Below, in pieces: positions 31,126 to 41,218 of a DNA stretch of 64,000 bases. The translations under genes and the position numbers were made by a program. The stretch is from Astragalus membranaceus (lineage: Eukaryota > Streptophyta > Magnoliopsida > Fabales > Fabaceae). A model generated the notes under the pieces. The model made no database searches, was not told where the DNA came from, and saw only the letters and a list, made by a program, of their open reading frames with translations. The stretch's first letter is position 1. Every line of letters begins with the position of its first letter. Location: the NCBI GenBank assembly GCA_039519185.1, contig CM076847.1:85408360-85472359 (forward strand), written 5' to 3'.

Positions 31126-32709
31126 TTATCTGAGGATACTTGGGGGTTTGTTCTTCTCAGCAATTTGAGAAGGAAAAGCTGAATACAAAATTTTCGAAAT
31201 TTCTGCATCAGTTTTTCCTTTAAGAGCTTTAGTATAATATCCACCCCACCAATCTTGGAATGCCTTCGTACAAGAAAAGTTGGGTTGAAATTTAGCAGGT
31301 TCAAAGAGCAAATCTTTGAAACGAAAATTCTTGAAGATTTGCTGATAAGCTTGCTCTGTCTCTGGAGTGTTGAACTCTCTCCTGTGCAAACAGACCGGGG
31401 CCGGTCGAAGTTGGCATAGCCCAAATTGCCTCGAAAAGTAGCTGGGAAAATATCTGCTAATACCAAGATTGTTTTTGTTATTGCTTGGGGAGAGCCTTAT
31501 TGAAAGAAGAGAGGGCGAAAGATAAGCTTGCCAGATTTGGTTTATTTCTTCAGCATTTTCTGTTGATTTAGAGGGAAATTCGTTGATGAACCAAGATGGT
31601 CCAAAAGTGCATTTGACAAAAGGCGCCATAGCATCAACGAAAGTAGTGCACTTGTTGAAGATGTCGAAGTACATGGAAAACGCTTCTTCGTAAGACAAGT
31701 CTTTCTCCCTATTCCTTAATTGTGCTAGTCGAACTCCTTCTGTTCTTCTAGTTGGTAAGGTTGGTCGAATTTCCTTGGGAATGAACAAGTTCAGCCTTGA
31801 CTCAAAAGTGGCTAAGAGCCAAAGTTGCATAAGCCACATAGGACCAACAATGAGCAGTTTGTCAGTGGGTTCGCCTTCTTTCAATTCGAGGGCAGCACCA
31901 TCAAGATGCTGATAGAGATTTCCTAGAACCAATTTCGCTAAATTGATTTTCTTGGTCTTATGGAGTTGAATGGCCAAAGGAACGAAAACTTTTGTTACTT
32001 GGAGAGAACGGGAGCAAAAGACAAAGCACGACAACCACAGGGTAAGAAAAGCTATATGTTCTAGATCAGATACTTCAGCATTCTCAGTATCGTGATGATC
32101 AGCAATATAAGCACTAAAGGTAGGGTTGTTAAATGAGAAGCCATAGTCGTTGGTGGCCAGTTTAGGGTCAAAGGTTTCACCCAATGGTTTCAGGCCAGTA
32201 ATGGCAGCCACATCCAACAAAGTGGGAGCTAACATGCCACACTTCAGATGGAGACTATGAGTAGATATATCCCAGAACTGCAATGCTGCTAGAATCATAG
32301 TGCTGTCGTATTTGGGTCCATATTTCGACAGTTGGATAATGTCGAAAATCCCCTGTTCTTGCCAAATGGTTTCCTTTTGTTTTTGAACTTTGTCAAGCCA
32401 TGCGATGTAATCACTTTGTTCTACCTTAGGAGCAGATCTAAATACTCTGTTGGGGTTTTTCAGAAATTCCAAATGAAAAGGAGTTTCTTCAAAAATTCTG
32501 GGTTGAAGTTTGCGATGACTAGGAAAAATCGCTTTAACTTCTTCGCTTTCTATGGGGTCAGGAAGAGGACCTAAATAAGCATGGGTAAAAGGTTTACCAG
32601 ATGGAATGAGTATCTGATTAAAACAAGTTAGTGAAGGTTCTTCAACGAAGCCTTCAAAGCCATGCACAGCAACTGTTTGTTTTTGAGTTTGAGCGCTGGA
32701 AGAAGCCAT
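31126..32709 (-). CDS. Antisense gene of element I, first exon: plant mobile domain protein
   Basis: From ATG at 32709 (MASSSAQTQKQTVAV) the minus strand is open for over 520 codons. The frame extends upstream to 32796, but that codon is TTG. Residues about 125-470 read as a plant mobile domain of the MAIN/MAIL and transposon-associated type: MILAALQFWDISTHSLHLKC, GMLAPTLLDVAAITGLKPLG, a hydrophobic WLMQLWLLATFESRLNLFI helix and YFPSYFSRQFG. Exon 1 probably ends at 31140 at CCCCCAA before GTATCC; unspliced, it stops at 31126. PMD proteins are nuclear and are linked to transposons and silencing, but their biochemistry is unsettled. There are no frameshifts or stops, so the gene looks maintained. 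Confidence 0.85.
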   Translation of the reverse strand: MASSSAQTQKQTVAVHGFEGFVEEPSLTCFNQILIPSGKPFTHAYLGPLPDPIESEEVKAIFPSHRKLQPRIFEETPFHLEFLKNPNRVFRSAPKVEQSDYIAWLDKVQKQKETIWQEQGIFDIIQLSKYGPKYDSTMILAALQFWDISTHSLHLKCGMLAPTLLDVAAITGLKPLGETFDPKLATNDYGFSFNNPTFSAYIADHHDTENAEVSDLEHIAFLTLWLSCFVFCSRSLQVTKVFVPLAIQLHKTKKINLAKLVLGNLYQHLDGAALELKEGEPTDKLLIVGPMWLMQLWLLATFESRLNLFIPKEIRPTLPTRRTEGVRLAQLRNREKDLSYEEAFSMYFDIFNKCTTFVDAMAPFVKCTFGPSWFINEFPSKSTENAEEINQIWQAYLSPSLLSIRLSPSNNKNNLGISRYFPSYFSRQFGLCQLRPAPVCLHRREFNTPETEQAYQQIFKNFRFKDLLFEPAKFQPNFSCTKAFQDWWGGYYTKALKGKTDAEISKILYSAFPSQIAEKNKPPSILR

Positions 32710-32864
32710 CTGTTGTAAATAATGAACAAAGAGGGTTGTGTTCTTAGTGGAGATGTCGAAACGATGAAAAAGTTTGAAGCTTTCGTGAAGAGGCAAAGTT
32801 AGCTGAGAAATTTCAGAGTTTAAGGTTCAAAGGGAGCGTAAAAATGAAGAAGATGAAGTGAAAC

Positions 32865-32874
32865 GTATTTATAC
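32865..32874 (-). promoter_or_regulatory. Predicted TATA box of the antisense PMD gene
   Basis: The minus strand reads GTATAAATAC about 155 bp upstream of the ATG at 32709. It lies inside the element, 241 bp from the 3' LTR, so the gene would have its own promoter. A start site near 32838 is expected. Confidence 0.55.
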
Positions 32875-33101
32875 GTTAGAGGTGCAACGGTTACACAGTT
32901 ACGACGCTTCGCACGTTTCAGGTTCTGAAAAGACGTGGTCTACCAACCAAATGACGTGGCCCAATGAAATGGTTCGCTTTATCTGCGTAAGGTCATGATT
33001 ATTTTTGCCTATCACCATTTAATGTAAAGTTGTTGGAGGTGACGTTTCGAAATCTTCAAAAATATTCTTTTTCTTCCTTAAACATTGTCGAAAAAGCTAT
33101 T

Positions 33102-33115
33102 TTTTGGGGGCAATT
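33102..33115 (+). other. Polypurine tract region of element I
   Basis: TTTTGGGGGCAATT lies directly before the 3' LTR. The G run with flanking T is short but correctly placed. Confidence 0.65.
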
Positions 33116-33844
33116 TGTTAGCCTAGAATTTCGACAAGGCTTTTGAGTGGTTAGTTAATAAGGTTTGACTTTTCATTAAAGAACATTCATAATGCCTTCA
33201 GAGAGAATAAGTGACATTTATGTCATCTCAGCATGTTTTCGACAGAAGAGGTCTTCACCATTTCGACAGGGAAGAGTTTTCGACATGACAGTGTATTCAG
33301 GACTTCGTCAAGCAGTTATTAGCAGACAGTTGTGTCGAATTTCAAGACTACGGTTAATTCAACGTGGGCAGTTATGTGGCGTCGAACGTGGCACGAAGTC
33401 CATCATTGGTTAATGAGACGTAGCCACGTGTCCATAGCAGTTTACATTTCAGTCATTATTTTTCTGTATAAATAGTGGTTTGACGTAGAAATCAAGGGTG
33501 CCAAATTATTATACCAAACACACAGTTCTGAAACTGTAACTTCCAAGTTACAGCGAAAACAGAGTAAAAGAATCATTGTACCACGTATGTGAATTTGTGC
33601 ACCTTTCTCTTTACATTTAATGCAATTTATTGCTTTCAATACAAGTCATTTTATATTTCTGCGTTCCATTTTACTACTTCTTTTTCTTTGATTTGCATGT
33701 TCATGGTGAATTGTCACCTTTTTTAAAAATATATTTGTTGACAAACTGTGGTGTTTAAAGGCAATTGCTTCAGAGATTTCTGGTTTAATCTCACAAACAT
33801 TTCTAATAAAACCAGTGATTGTTTGCTAAAAACACCAGCAAACA
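33116..33844 (+). repeat. 3' LTR of element I
   Basis: It has the same length as the 5' LTR (729 bp), with about seven substitutions. It is followed by CGACC, completing the target duplication, and by H leader sequence. Confidence 0.93.
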
Positions 33845-33849
33845 CGACC

Positions 33850-34268
33850 CCATTTAAGAACACTGATCAACAACAATAGGCAAGCTATTAGGAGTGCCAG
33901 CATTCTCAAGAGGGACCAAACTCTAGGTGAGACTTTCGTGATCACCCAACAGGACGCACATCCAGTAGGCCATCACTACGCAGTCTCGTTCTAACTTAGG
34001 TTATTCTCCCGTCCGGGTATAGGACTATTCTCACGTGTGTGAAAAAGTGTGATAGTGGAGTGTGTGAAGGAGCAAAATATCAATAATACCCCCCAAGCTG
34101 CAAAAAAAACAAACACATATACAAAAAGTGGTCTTCTATCCTAGGGTTTTCATATCACAAAAGAATAATATGCAATGAAAATAAAAGACAGAAATGGAAG
34201 GGTAAAAATAACATTAAATTAGCAACCAATCCTAAAAAAAATTAGACTAGGTTTGACTCTCTAAATTG
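33850..34268 (-). other. H leader, right part
   Basis: Untranslated Ogre-like sequence between the H primer site and the I insertion. No gene is present. It joins 25020 when I is removed. Confidence 0.65.
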
Positions 34269-34286
34269 TCCCCAGTGAAGTCGCCA
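34269..34286 (-). other. Primer binding site of element H
   Basis: The minus strand reads TGGCGACTTCACTGGGGA two bases after the LTR end. It is close to the tRNA-Arg-type site described for Ogre elements. Confidence 0.7.
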
Positions 34287-34784
34287 GTTGTAGCGACCGA
34301 AAAATCCGGGTGAGGATTCCTCGAAGGTTCAAAGATGAAGCCGCCACCAAAGTTTAGTTTAAGGGCAAACATTGGAAAATCCCTTTTGGATTGGATAAGG
34401 GTCCTTGAGACCAGATAAGGGTTCGGGAGTCGGTTATGCGTGGGGAAGGTATTAGCACCCCCTCGACATCCTTCCTAAGAAAGGTTACCTGCTAATTAGT
34501 TGTAGAGGCGGAAGTTAATTTTGAAAACATTTATTTTTACCCTTTTATTGTGAATTAAAAAGAAAGGAGAAAATTGATATTTTATTTGAATTTAAGAAAG
34601 GGATTATTTAGGAGAAGACTGAAAAAGGTTTTTTATTAGTGCAATTGACAGATGTGGGCCCCCATCTGCTCCTACGTATCTCTTGGTAGAGAATCAAATC
34701 ACACGTAGTTCTTGGTAGAAAAATGTTTGTTGGTTGGTATTTTTTAATATAGGGATCTTAGGACTCCTGAGTGATCAGTTCATT

Positions 34785-35145
34785 TGTCCTAAAACGACGA
34801 CTAACCTGATTGTACAGTCGGCTTAGTCCCCTACTTTGTGAAAATAGAGTTTTTGGAGTTTGGAAAATGGTTTGAAGTGTGTTTGTTTGATTTTATTGGA
34901 ATAGGGGTTTTAGGATTCCTGAGCCGTACGGCTCATTTATCCTAGAACGCTGACTAACCCATCTGTACAGTCGGCTTAGTCCCCTAATTTGAGAATTTGA
35001 TTTGTGGGAAGAAACGTGTTTGTGTTTATTTTAATTTAGAAATTGTTTGTTTTAAATAGGGATTTTAGGCCATGATCCGTAACGGTTCATTAGTGATCTA
35101 AAAAGCAGACTAACCCGACTGTACAGTCGACTTTGTCCCCTATTT
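34785..35145. repeat. Three diverged direct repeats in the H LTR
   Basis: Blocks ending TGTACAGTCGGCTTAGTCCC recur near 34812, 34962 and 35118, each after GACTAACC and preceded by a TTTAGG(A)NTCCTGA-like stretch. The period is about 150 bp. Confidence 0.7.
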
Positions 35146-36710
35146 GTATTTTTGAAAAAGAAATATTCATCTATTTATTTTTATAGGTTTTTTGTAAAAG
35201 AAAATAATAAAAAACACAAAGAGAGGGTGCAGTAGTAAAATGGGGTGTATTTAGTTGCAGGTATGCTGTATTATAAAAATAAAGGGGGTGCGAATAACAC
35301 CCAGCAGCCCAACTTGCATTGTTGCGAAATCTGGGCCAAAGTAGGGGGAGTGTATAACGAAACAAAGTGGGTGTCTTTAGTAATCTGAATAATAAAAATA
35401 AAAGTAAAATAAAACAAAACCTGAGGGATAAAAGAGGCATCTTCATTTTAACCTAAACCTAACTTTGTTTTCATCTCATCCAGCGCCGCTAGCTTCTTTG
35501 AAGAGAGAGAAAGAGTGAATCACCGAGAGAGAGAGGGAGCAGATCATGGACAGCGAGAAAAGGGAGCGACTGAGAGGGAAAGAGGAAAGAGGGAGAATGG
35601 AGAGAGAATCTGACGGAGGAGGAGGAGGATACGACGGCGGGAATCGCGCCGGACTGGCCGCGGCTACGAATGCGCTGGTGACGGTGGCGCTGTGATGCTA
35701 CCGCGCTTATGGCGAGGTGACCGAACTGGTCTAGTGCGATGACGGCGCGAAGGGGCTTCACGGCGGCGGAAGGGCGCGATTCCGACGAAGACAAACAAGA
35801 CAACGAAAACGAACGGGTTTTGATGGTGGTGGCTACGATGGGAGGAAGAGTAAACGAGAGGAAGAAACTGAGAGAACGAAGGAGATGGTGGACGGGATCC
35901 ACGGAGGGTGCTACGACAGAGACGACGATGCGAAGGGATGGGTTAGTGACAACTCCGGTGGAGGTTCCACGGCGGCGCGAAGGACAACTTGGACTCACGG
36001 CGGTGGCTCCACGACGTCGTGCTACGGCAACCGTGGCGAGGACTGTGCGTTTTGGGGAGACGACCACCGTCACGGTGGTCGGAGCCGGTACGGTTCGTTT
36101 TCTTTTTTCTATTTTTATTATTTCTCTGTTAAGCCTAATTGTTTCACTAGAAAGGAGTTCTATACTGTATAATACTAATTTCAAATTCTAATCTGTCTCT
36201 AATTTCGTTATTGAAACCTAATTTTCTACTACTGGGTCCATTTTAAATTTTGTAATTAATCATAACTTCATTCATGTTTTTTAGAAGAAATAAAAATTGA
36301 TTCTGAATGTGTTTGAATATGTTAGACATACTGTTGGGACCTATTGCTAATTTCAGTTTATTAGTACAAGTTACAACAACAGATCTTTACCAAATAACCT
36401 ATTTACAAACTAGACTTGCTAAAACCTAAATAGACAAAAACGAAAACGTATAGACCAACCTTTTTTTCACTTCTGTAAAGCCTCCCCTTGCTATTGTTGC
36501 TTACTGATACTGCTTGCCCACTGCTACTGCTGATTACTGCAGCTGCCCTTCATCGTTTGACTGCTTCTGTTTTTGGACTTTTATCGCTCTATGGTTAGGG
36601 TTTTGAAACTTCGTCTAATTTTCTGTCTATTTTCTCTGTTTTTTCCTGTGTGAATTTCGTGTGATTTTTGGGTCTTTTCTCTGTCTAAATTTTGAGTGTG
36701 TCTAGGCTTG

Positions 36711-36720
36711 TTTATATAGG
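36711..36720 (-). promoter_or_regulatory. TATA box of the H LTR
   Basis: The minus strand reads CCTATATAAA about 600 bp into the LTR; the same sequence is kept in the partial LTR at 39770-39779. Confidence 0.5.
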
Positions 36721-37323
36721 TAAAAATTAGGGTTTTTCTGATCCTTCTCCATATTTGTTTCCATTTTCAGGTACTTGGGCTTGGGTTGAAGAAAATGGGT
36801 GCTTGGTGAGCAAGAAATGGACTAGGGTTTCAGCTGCTGTTTTCTTCTTTGGCTGGGGCGCCTCTTTTGCCTTTTTTCCATTTTTATGTATTTTCGGATT
36901 ATATTATTTTATATTTTTTTGGTTTAACTTTTGATTTTTTGGATTATTGTAAATATTTGTAAATTAATTTTTATTGATTTTTTTGATCATATTTGCTATA
37001 GACAGATCTACTGGTTATTTTTCTTTGGGTCAAAATGGAAGAGAATGATTAAATTGGGCCAAGCCCAATCAAGACTAAGTGTAGGCCCAATTGGGCAAAT
37101 GACTAAAACATTAGACATAAGCCTGTTTATTAAACTGGTTTGAAATACTAAGCGTAAGCCCAATTAGGCAAGCTAACAAAATCAGGCCCAAAAGGTTGGG
37201 CATAGGCCCAATTGGACAAACCGGTCCGAATTAAAAGCAAAACAGTGTTCGAAACGCCATAGGCTTGTGATACGAGGCTAAAACAAATACGATAGAAAGG
37301 TCGGGCAAAATTGGGGTATAACA

Positions 37324-37336
37324 GCTGCCCCTCTTT
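37324..37336 (-). other. Polypurine tract next to the middle Ogre LTR
   Basis: The minus strand reads AAAGAGGGGCAGC immediately before the LTR start TGTTATACCCC. It marks the DNA on the right as the 3' end of an Ogre internal region. Confidence 0.7.
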
Positions 37337-39370
37337 ATTTATATTTTACTAGAAAAGATGAATGGTTTTCAGATTTTCGTAGTAGAAATAAAAATAAAGA
37401 TAGAATAGACTCTAATTTTGCCCGCTTCGGGGGAAGATGAGTTAGGGAAAAGAGGGACGATTAACACTTGGCGTGTTGTCCGAGAACAATAGAGAAACGA
37501 ACACTGGGGACCTGGCGGAGCACTGGGGCTCTAAAAGAGCATTTGGGCTCTAAGGGAGCACCGGGGCTCCCAGGGGTTGCCTAAACCCTAAAGGACCAAT
37601 GGGGGTCCGAAGGTGCACTGGGGCTTTGAAGTACCACTGGGGGTCCAAAAGAGCACAAACTAGCAATGGTATACTCGGGGGTGGCCTTTTTCGAGCGGCC
37701 GGAGGGGCAAGATCAGGTCATTGACCTAATTTGCTCACCTCCAAGGACGTCCACTATGTCTTAGGCTGACACAGCTAGTCTGAAGGACCTGGGGTTGGAT
37801 GATCCGTCGCGCTCAGTGGCGACATAGTGATCTTGAGGGTAGAGTTCGAAGTCGTTGCTTTGACATACTGGGTCGAACTGAACTGATGGACCTGGGGTCG
37901 GATGATCCGTCGGTTGCTCGATAACGCGACGTGCGATCTGGAATGATGGACCAATGGGGGTCCAAGGAGCGCTGGGGCTCGCGGTGTTAACATTACGATC
38001 TGGTTTGCTAAGTTAAGGTCAGCACTTATCGTGTTTAAATAATAATAATAAAAAAAAAACTGAAAGGGTCGACACTTGAGGTCGGTATGCAACATGTGTT
38101 ATGCATATGACATGCATGCAATGTATGCATATGAAATGAAATATGGAATGGTTCACTCTTGCTTTCTTTTCTTTTCTCCTTTTTTTTTTTATTTTTCTTT
38201 GCTTCTTTTTGCTTTTCTTTTTGGCTTTCTTTTTACTGGTCTCATCAACTCGCGGGACTTCCGGCGTGGGGTTATGAGGCTATCAGGTGCATTCGTACTG
38301 CTAGGTCAATTGCACATGACTGAGACTTATCATTTGAGATGATCACGCATTTATTGCTCTATTCCTGCGGTTCCTTTCTTCCTTATCGGTATTTTAATGA
38401 TAGACTATATATCTTCTATGATCCTCGGAAATTTCGTAATGATTGTAATGCTTTTGATTATGCCACATGTTTCACAACTCAGTATCAATTATCACAAAAC
38501 ATCATTTCAAAAATAGACGGAAGTAAAAAGAAAGGAAGGTGTTTGATATTGACATTGGACGCCAAATGTGCAGAAGGCACACCGACTGAAAATTACGTCA
38601 GGAATTTCATTGAAAGAATAGGAAAGCTGAAATACTAAGCAGACTTCTTGGTGGTTAGTGTCCTTGAAGAAACGGTGCCGGCCACCCATGTTCACGACCT
38701 TGATCACTCATCATCCGACTTCTGGAAGTGTTGATTGCCTCAATGTTTGTTTAGTCCAACTTCCTGACCCTAATTTTTGCCTGGATCACCCTTTAGAGTT
38801 TTCAATCCACCGGGTCGCTCTAATTTTTGCCTAGGCCGCCCTTTCGGGTTTTCAACCTAGCGAGCTTATTTTTGCTTGGCTCATTTTTCTCATTTTTCTA
38901 TACTCCTTTTTAGGCAGAGTTCACCGGGAGTGGGAGGTCTTCCCCATCCATTTTTGTGAGAATTAAGGCTCTTCCAGAGAATGATTTCTTTACCACGTAT
39001 AGTTCGAGGTCTATCTCCTACGGGAATCCTTTTGGGTATGACTTTCTTGGGCACCAAGTCTCCTTAAAATTGTTGAGGACGAGACCTTCTTCTGTTAAGC
39101 TTTCTTTGTTCTTTTCTGATAGATCGTAAGACAACCGCTCTTTTGTTTTATGGGGTTAAATGGAAGTACTACTCCCATCGTACGAGGTTGCCCCTGTTGA
39201 AGTATGAGCGAGGTCTGATCTCCATGTAAGGTGAAATGTCACTATCATCCCTGATATTCTTTGTTTGTTGGTTGCAACTGCCCCATTTGTTTTTTTTTGG
39301 GGCGGTATGGGAAGGGATCTTGACACTCGACTTGGAGTCCTTACGTAGCCATTTCACCACTGTCCTTACG
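37337..39370 (-). other. 3' untranslated region of an Ogre-like element
   Basis: No pol coding is seen. The region has irregular repeats of GCACTGGGGCTC and CAATGGGGGTCC type (37500-37650, 37945-37985), two TTTTTGCCTRGRYCRCCCTTT units (38770-38880) and a duplicated GTCCTTACGTAG (39336, 39362). Such variable repeats are described for the 3' untranslated part of Ogre elements. The frame at 38339-38638 has no recognisable similarity. Confidence 0.6.
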
Positions 39371-40385
39371 TAGACATACTGTTGGGACCTATTGCTAATT
39401 TCAGTTTATTAGTACAAGTTACAACAACAGATCTTTACCAAATAACCTATTTACAAACTAGACTTGCTAAAACCTAAATAGACAAAAACGAAAACATATA
39501 GACCAACCTTTTTTTCAGCTTCTGAAAAGCCTCCCCTTGCTATTGTTGCTTACTGATACTGCTTGCCCACTGCTACTGCTGATTACTGCAGCTGCCCTTC
39601 ATCGTTTGACTGCTTCTGTTTTTGGACTTTTATCGCTCTATGGTTAGGGTTTTGAAACTTCGTCTAATTTTCTGTCTATTTTCTCTGTTTTTTCCTGTGT
39701 GAATTTCGTGTGATTTTTGGGTCTTTTCTCTGTCTGAATTTTGAGTGTGTCTAGGCTTGTTTATATAGGTAAAAATTAGGGTTTTTCTGATCCTTCTCCA
39801 TATTTGTTTCCATATTCAGGTACTTGGGCTTGGGTTGAAGAAAATGGGTGCTTCGTGAGCAAGAAATGGACTAGGGTTTCAGCTGTTGTTTTCTTCTTTG
39901 GCTGGGGCGCCTCTTTTGCCTTTTTTTCGATTTTTATGTATTTTTTATGTATTTTCGGATTATATTATTTTATATTTTTTTGGTTTAACTTTTGATTTTT
40001 TGGATTATTGTAAATATTTGTAAATTAATTTTTATTGATTTTTTTGATCATATTTGCTGTGGACAGATCTACTGGTTATTTTTCTTTGGGTCAAAATGGA
40101 AGAGAATGATTAAATTGGGCCAAACCCAATCAAGACTATGTGTAGGCCCAATTGGGCAAATGACTAAAACATTAGACATAAGCCCGTTTATTATACTAGT
40201 TTGAAATACTAAGCGTAAGCCCAATTAGGCCAGCTAACAAAATCAGGCCCAAAAGGTTGGGCATAGGCCCAATTGGACAAACCGGTCCGAATTAAAAGCA
40301 AAACAGTGTTCGAAACGCCATGGGCTTGTGATACGAGGCTAAAACAAATACGATAGAAAGGTCGGGCAAAAATTGGGGTATAACA
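39371..40385 (-). repeat. Partial Ogre-like LTR of H (5' third)
   Basis: It matches 36323-37323 with few changes and ends (plus strand) GGGGTATAACA. The remaining 2 kb of LTR and nearly the whole Ogre body are missing at 39371. The right flank GTTGG does not match the left flank of the middle LTR, so the two are not ends of one insertion. Confidence 0.82.
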
Positions 40386-41218
40386 GTTGGCAATGACATG
40401 TAGTGCCACATCAGGTGATGTGCCACATCACCTGATGTGCTCTCTCACTAAACATAAGAAGAAATGCAAATATAAATTGATTTTTTTCTTTGTGATTTGG
40501 TAGTGACAGAACTAAGTGGATTGAAATTTTTTTTTTTTTTTGGGTATTGACCGAACTAAATGGATTCAATGGATATTTGTGATTTAGATATTTTAGGTTG
40601 AGAAAAAGATGGTTCCAAAAAATATAAAGAGAAGAATTATTAAAATAATTGATTTTTTAAAGTGGTCAAATTATAAAAAGAGTGTGTTGCACAAGTTAGT
40701 GTCAATTAGATTTTTAAATAAAAATCATGAAAGAGAAGCCACAAAAATTCTATTGTTCATGTGTGGTGGTAAGATTGGATTTAAGTTGAACCATAAATTT
40801 AAAACAAACAGAACAAACGAAACCAATTGTTGTCATCTTCCATATATACATTAAATACTATTTACAAACAAATACTAAAAATCAAGACTAAAAAAAATAA
40901 AAATACAATTTAAGTATGCTTGTAATACTAGTTGGCACAAAATTACCAAAATAAGAGACTTAAAGAAAATATGTGCTAATAGTAAACTAAGAATTTATTA
41001 ATTAAAAAAGAAAAAAATAAAGAAAGTATTTTTATTTTAAAAATTAAAAACATTAAAATATGAAAAAGGAAAAAAGAAAAATGAACGCTCAAGTATAAAA
41101 ATAAATTGATTCTTTAAATTGGTGAAATTAGCAAAAGTGTGAGTTGCATGAGTTAGTGTTAATTAATTTTTTAAACAAATTATGAAAGAGAAGACACAAA
41201 ATATCTATTGTTCGTGAG
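40386..41218. other. AT-rich non-coding DNA with a hairpin and duplicated units
   Basis: No gene is seen. A perfect 16-bp inverted repeat with a one-base loop lies at 40407-40439. A unit around 40640-40960 (GTTAGTGTCAATTAGA, CATGAAAGAGAAGCCACAAA, CTATTGTTCATGTGTG) recurs, diverged, at 41110-41560, interrupted there by a SINE. Confidence 0.6.
40407..40439. repeat. Perfect 16-bp inverted repeat
   Basis: CACATCAGGTGATGTG, one C, then CACATCACCTGATGTG. It begins 21 bases after the Ogre LTR end. The arms could form a cruciform or RNA hairpin; the role is unknown. Confidence 0.85.

Larger units (their letters stand above)
25021..33844 (+). mobile_element. Element I: Tat-like LTR retrotransposon with gag-protease and an antisense PMD gene
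   Basis: Two 729-bp LTRs (25021-25749, 33116-33844) differ at about seven positions by eye. CGACC flanks the element (25016-25020, 33845-33849). The sense strand carries primer site 25753-25769, one long gag-protease frame (25824-29381) and polypurine tract 33102-33115. No RT, RNase H or integrase exists anywhere between the LTRs. The 3.3 kb between the protease stop and the 3' LTR holds a convergent minus-strand gene with a plant mobile domain. The element is non-autonomous, recent and structurally intact. Confidence 0.93.
34289..37323 (-). repeat. Full Ogre-like LTR of H
   Basis: This 3035-bp LTR reads on the minus strand from TGTTATACCCCAATTTTGCC to CGGTCGCTACA. A TATA box, CCTATATAAA, lies at 36711-36720. 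The GC-rich part at 35480-36110 gives frames of 231 and 150 codons on opposite strands but resembles no protein family and looks like transcribed LTR leader. Repeated GACTAACC/TACAGTCGGCTTAGTCCCC blocks occur at 34790-35140. Confidence 0.8.
24338..40385 (-). mobile_element. Element H: rearranged Ogre/Tat-like Ty3/gypsy DNA, interrupted by I
   Basis: Minus-strand order from the right: partial LTR (40385-39371), 3' untranslated part (39370-37337), polypurine tract, full LTR (37323-34289), primer site (34286-34269), leader (split by I) and gag N-terminus (24478-24338). The middle LTR thus has a polypurine tract on one side and a primer site on the other. LTRs read TGTTATACCCCAATTTTGCC to GGTCGCTACA, which fits the Ogre group. 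No pol remains. Confidence 0.8.

Noticed and set aside
32710..32796. Upstream extension of the PMD frame to 32796
   Set aside because: The codon at 32796 is TTG; the first ATG is at 32709, at a suitable distance from the TATA box.
35489..36191. 231- and 150-codon frames on opposite strands in the Ogre LTR
   Set aside because: Arg/Ser/Thr-rich translations from a GC-rich leader, overlapping antisense frames, no recognised domain.
34289..37323. Reading the middle Ogre LTR as plus-strand
   Set aside because: The primer site and polypurine tract are recognisable only on the minus strand.
38339..38638. 99-codon frame in the Ogre 3' region
   Set aside because: Isolated, no recognised domain, in untranslated retroelement DNA.
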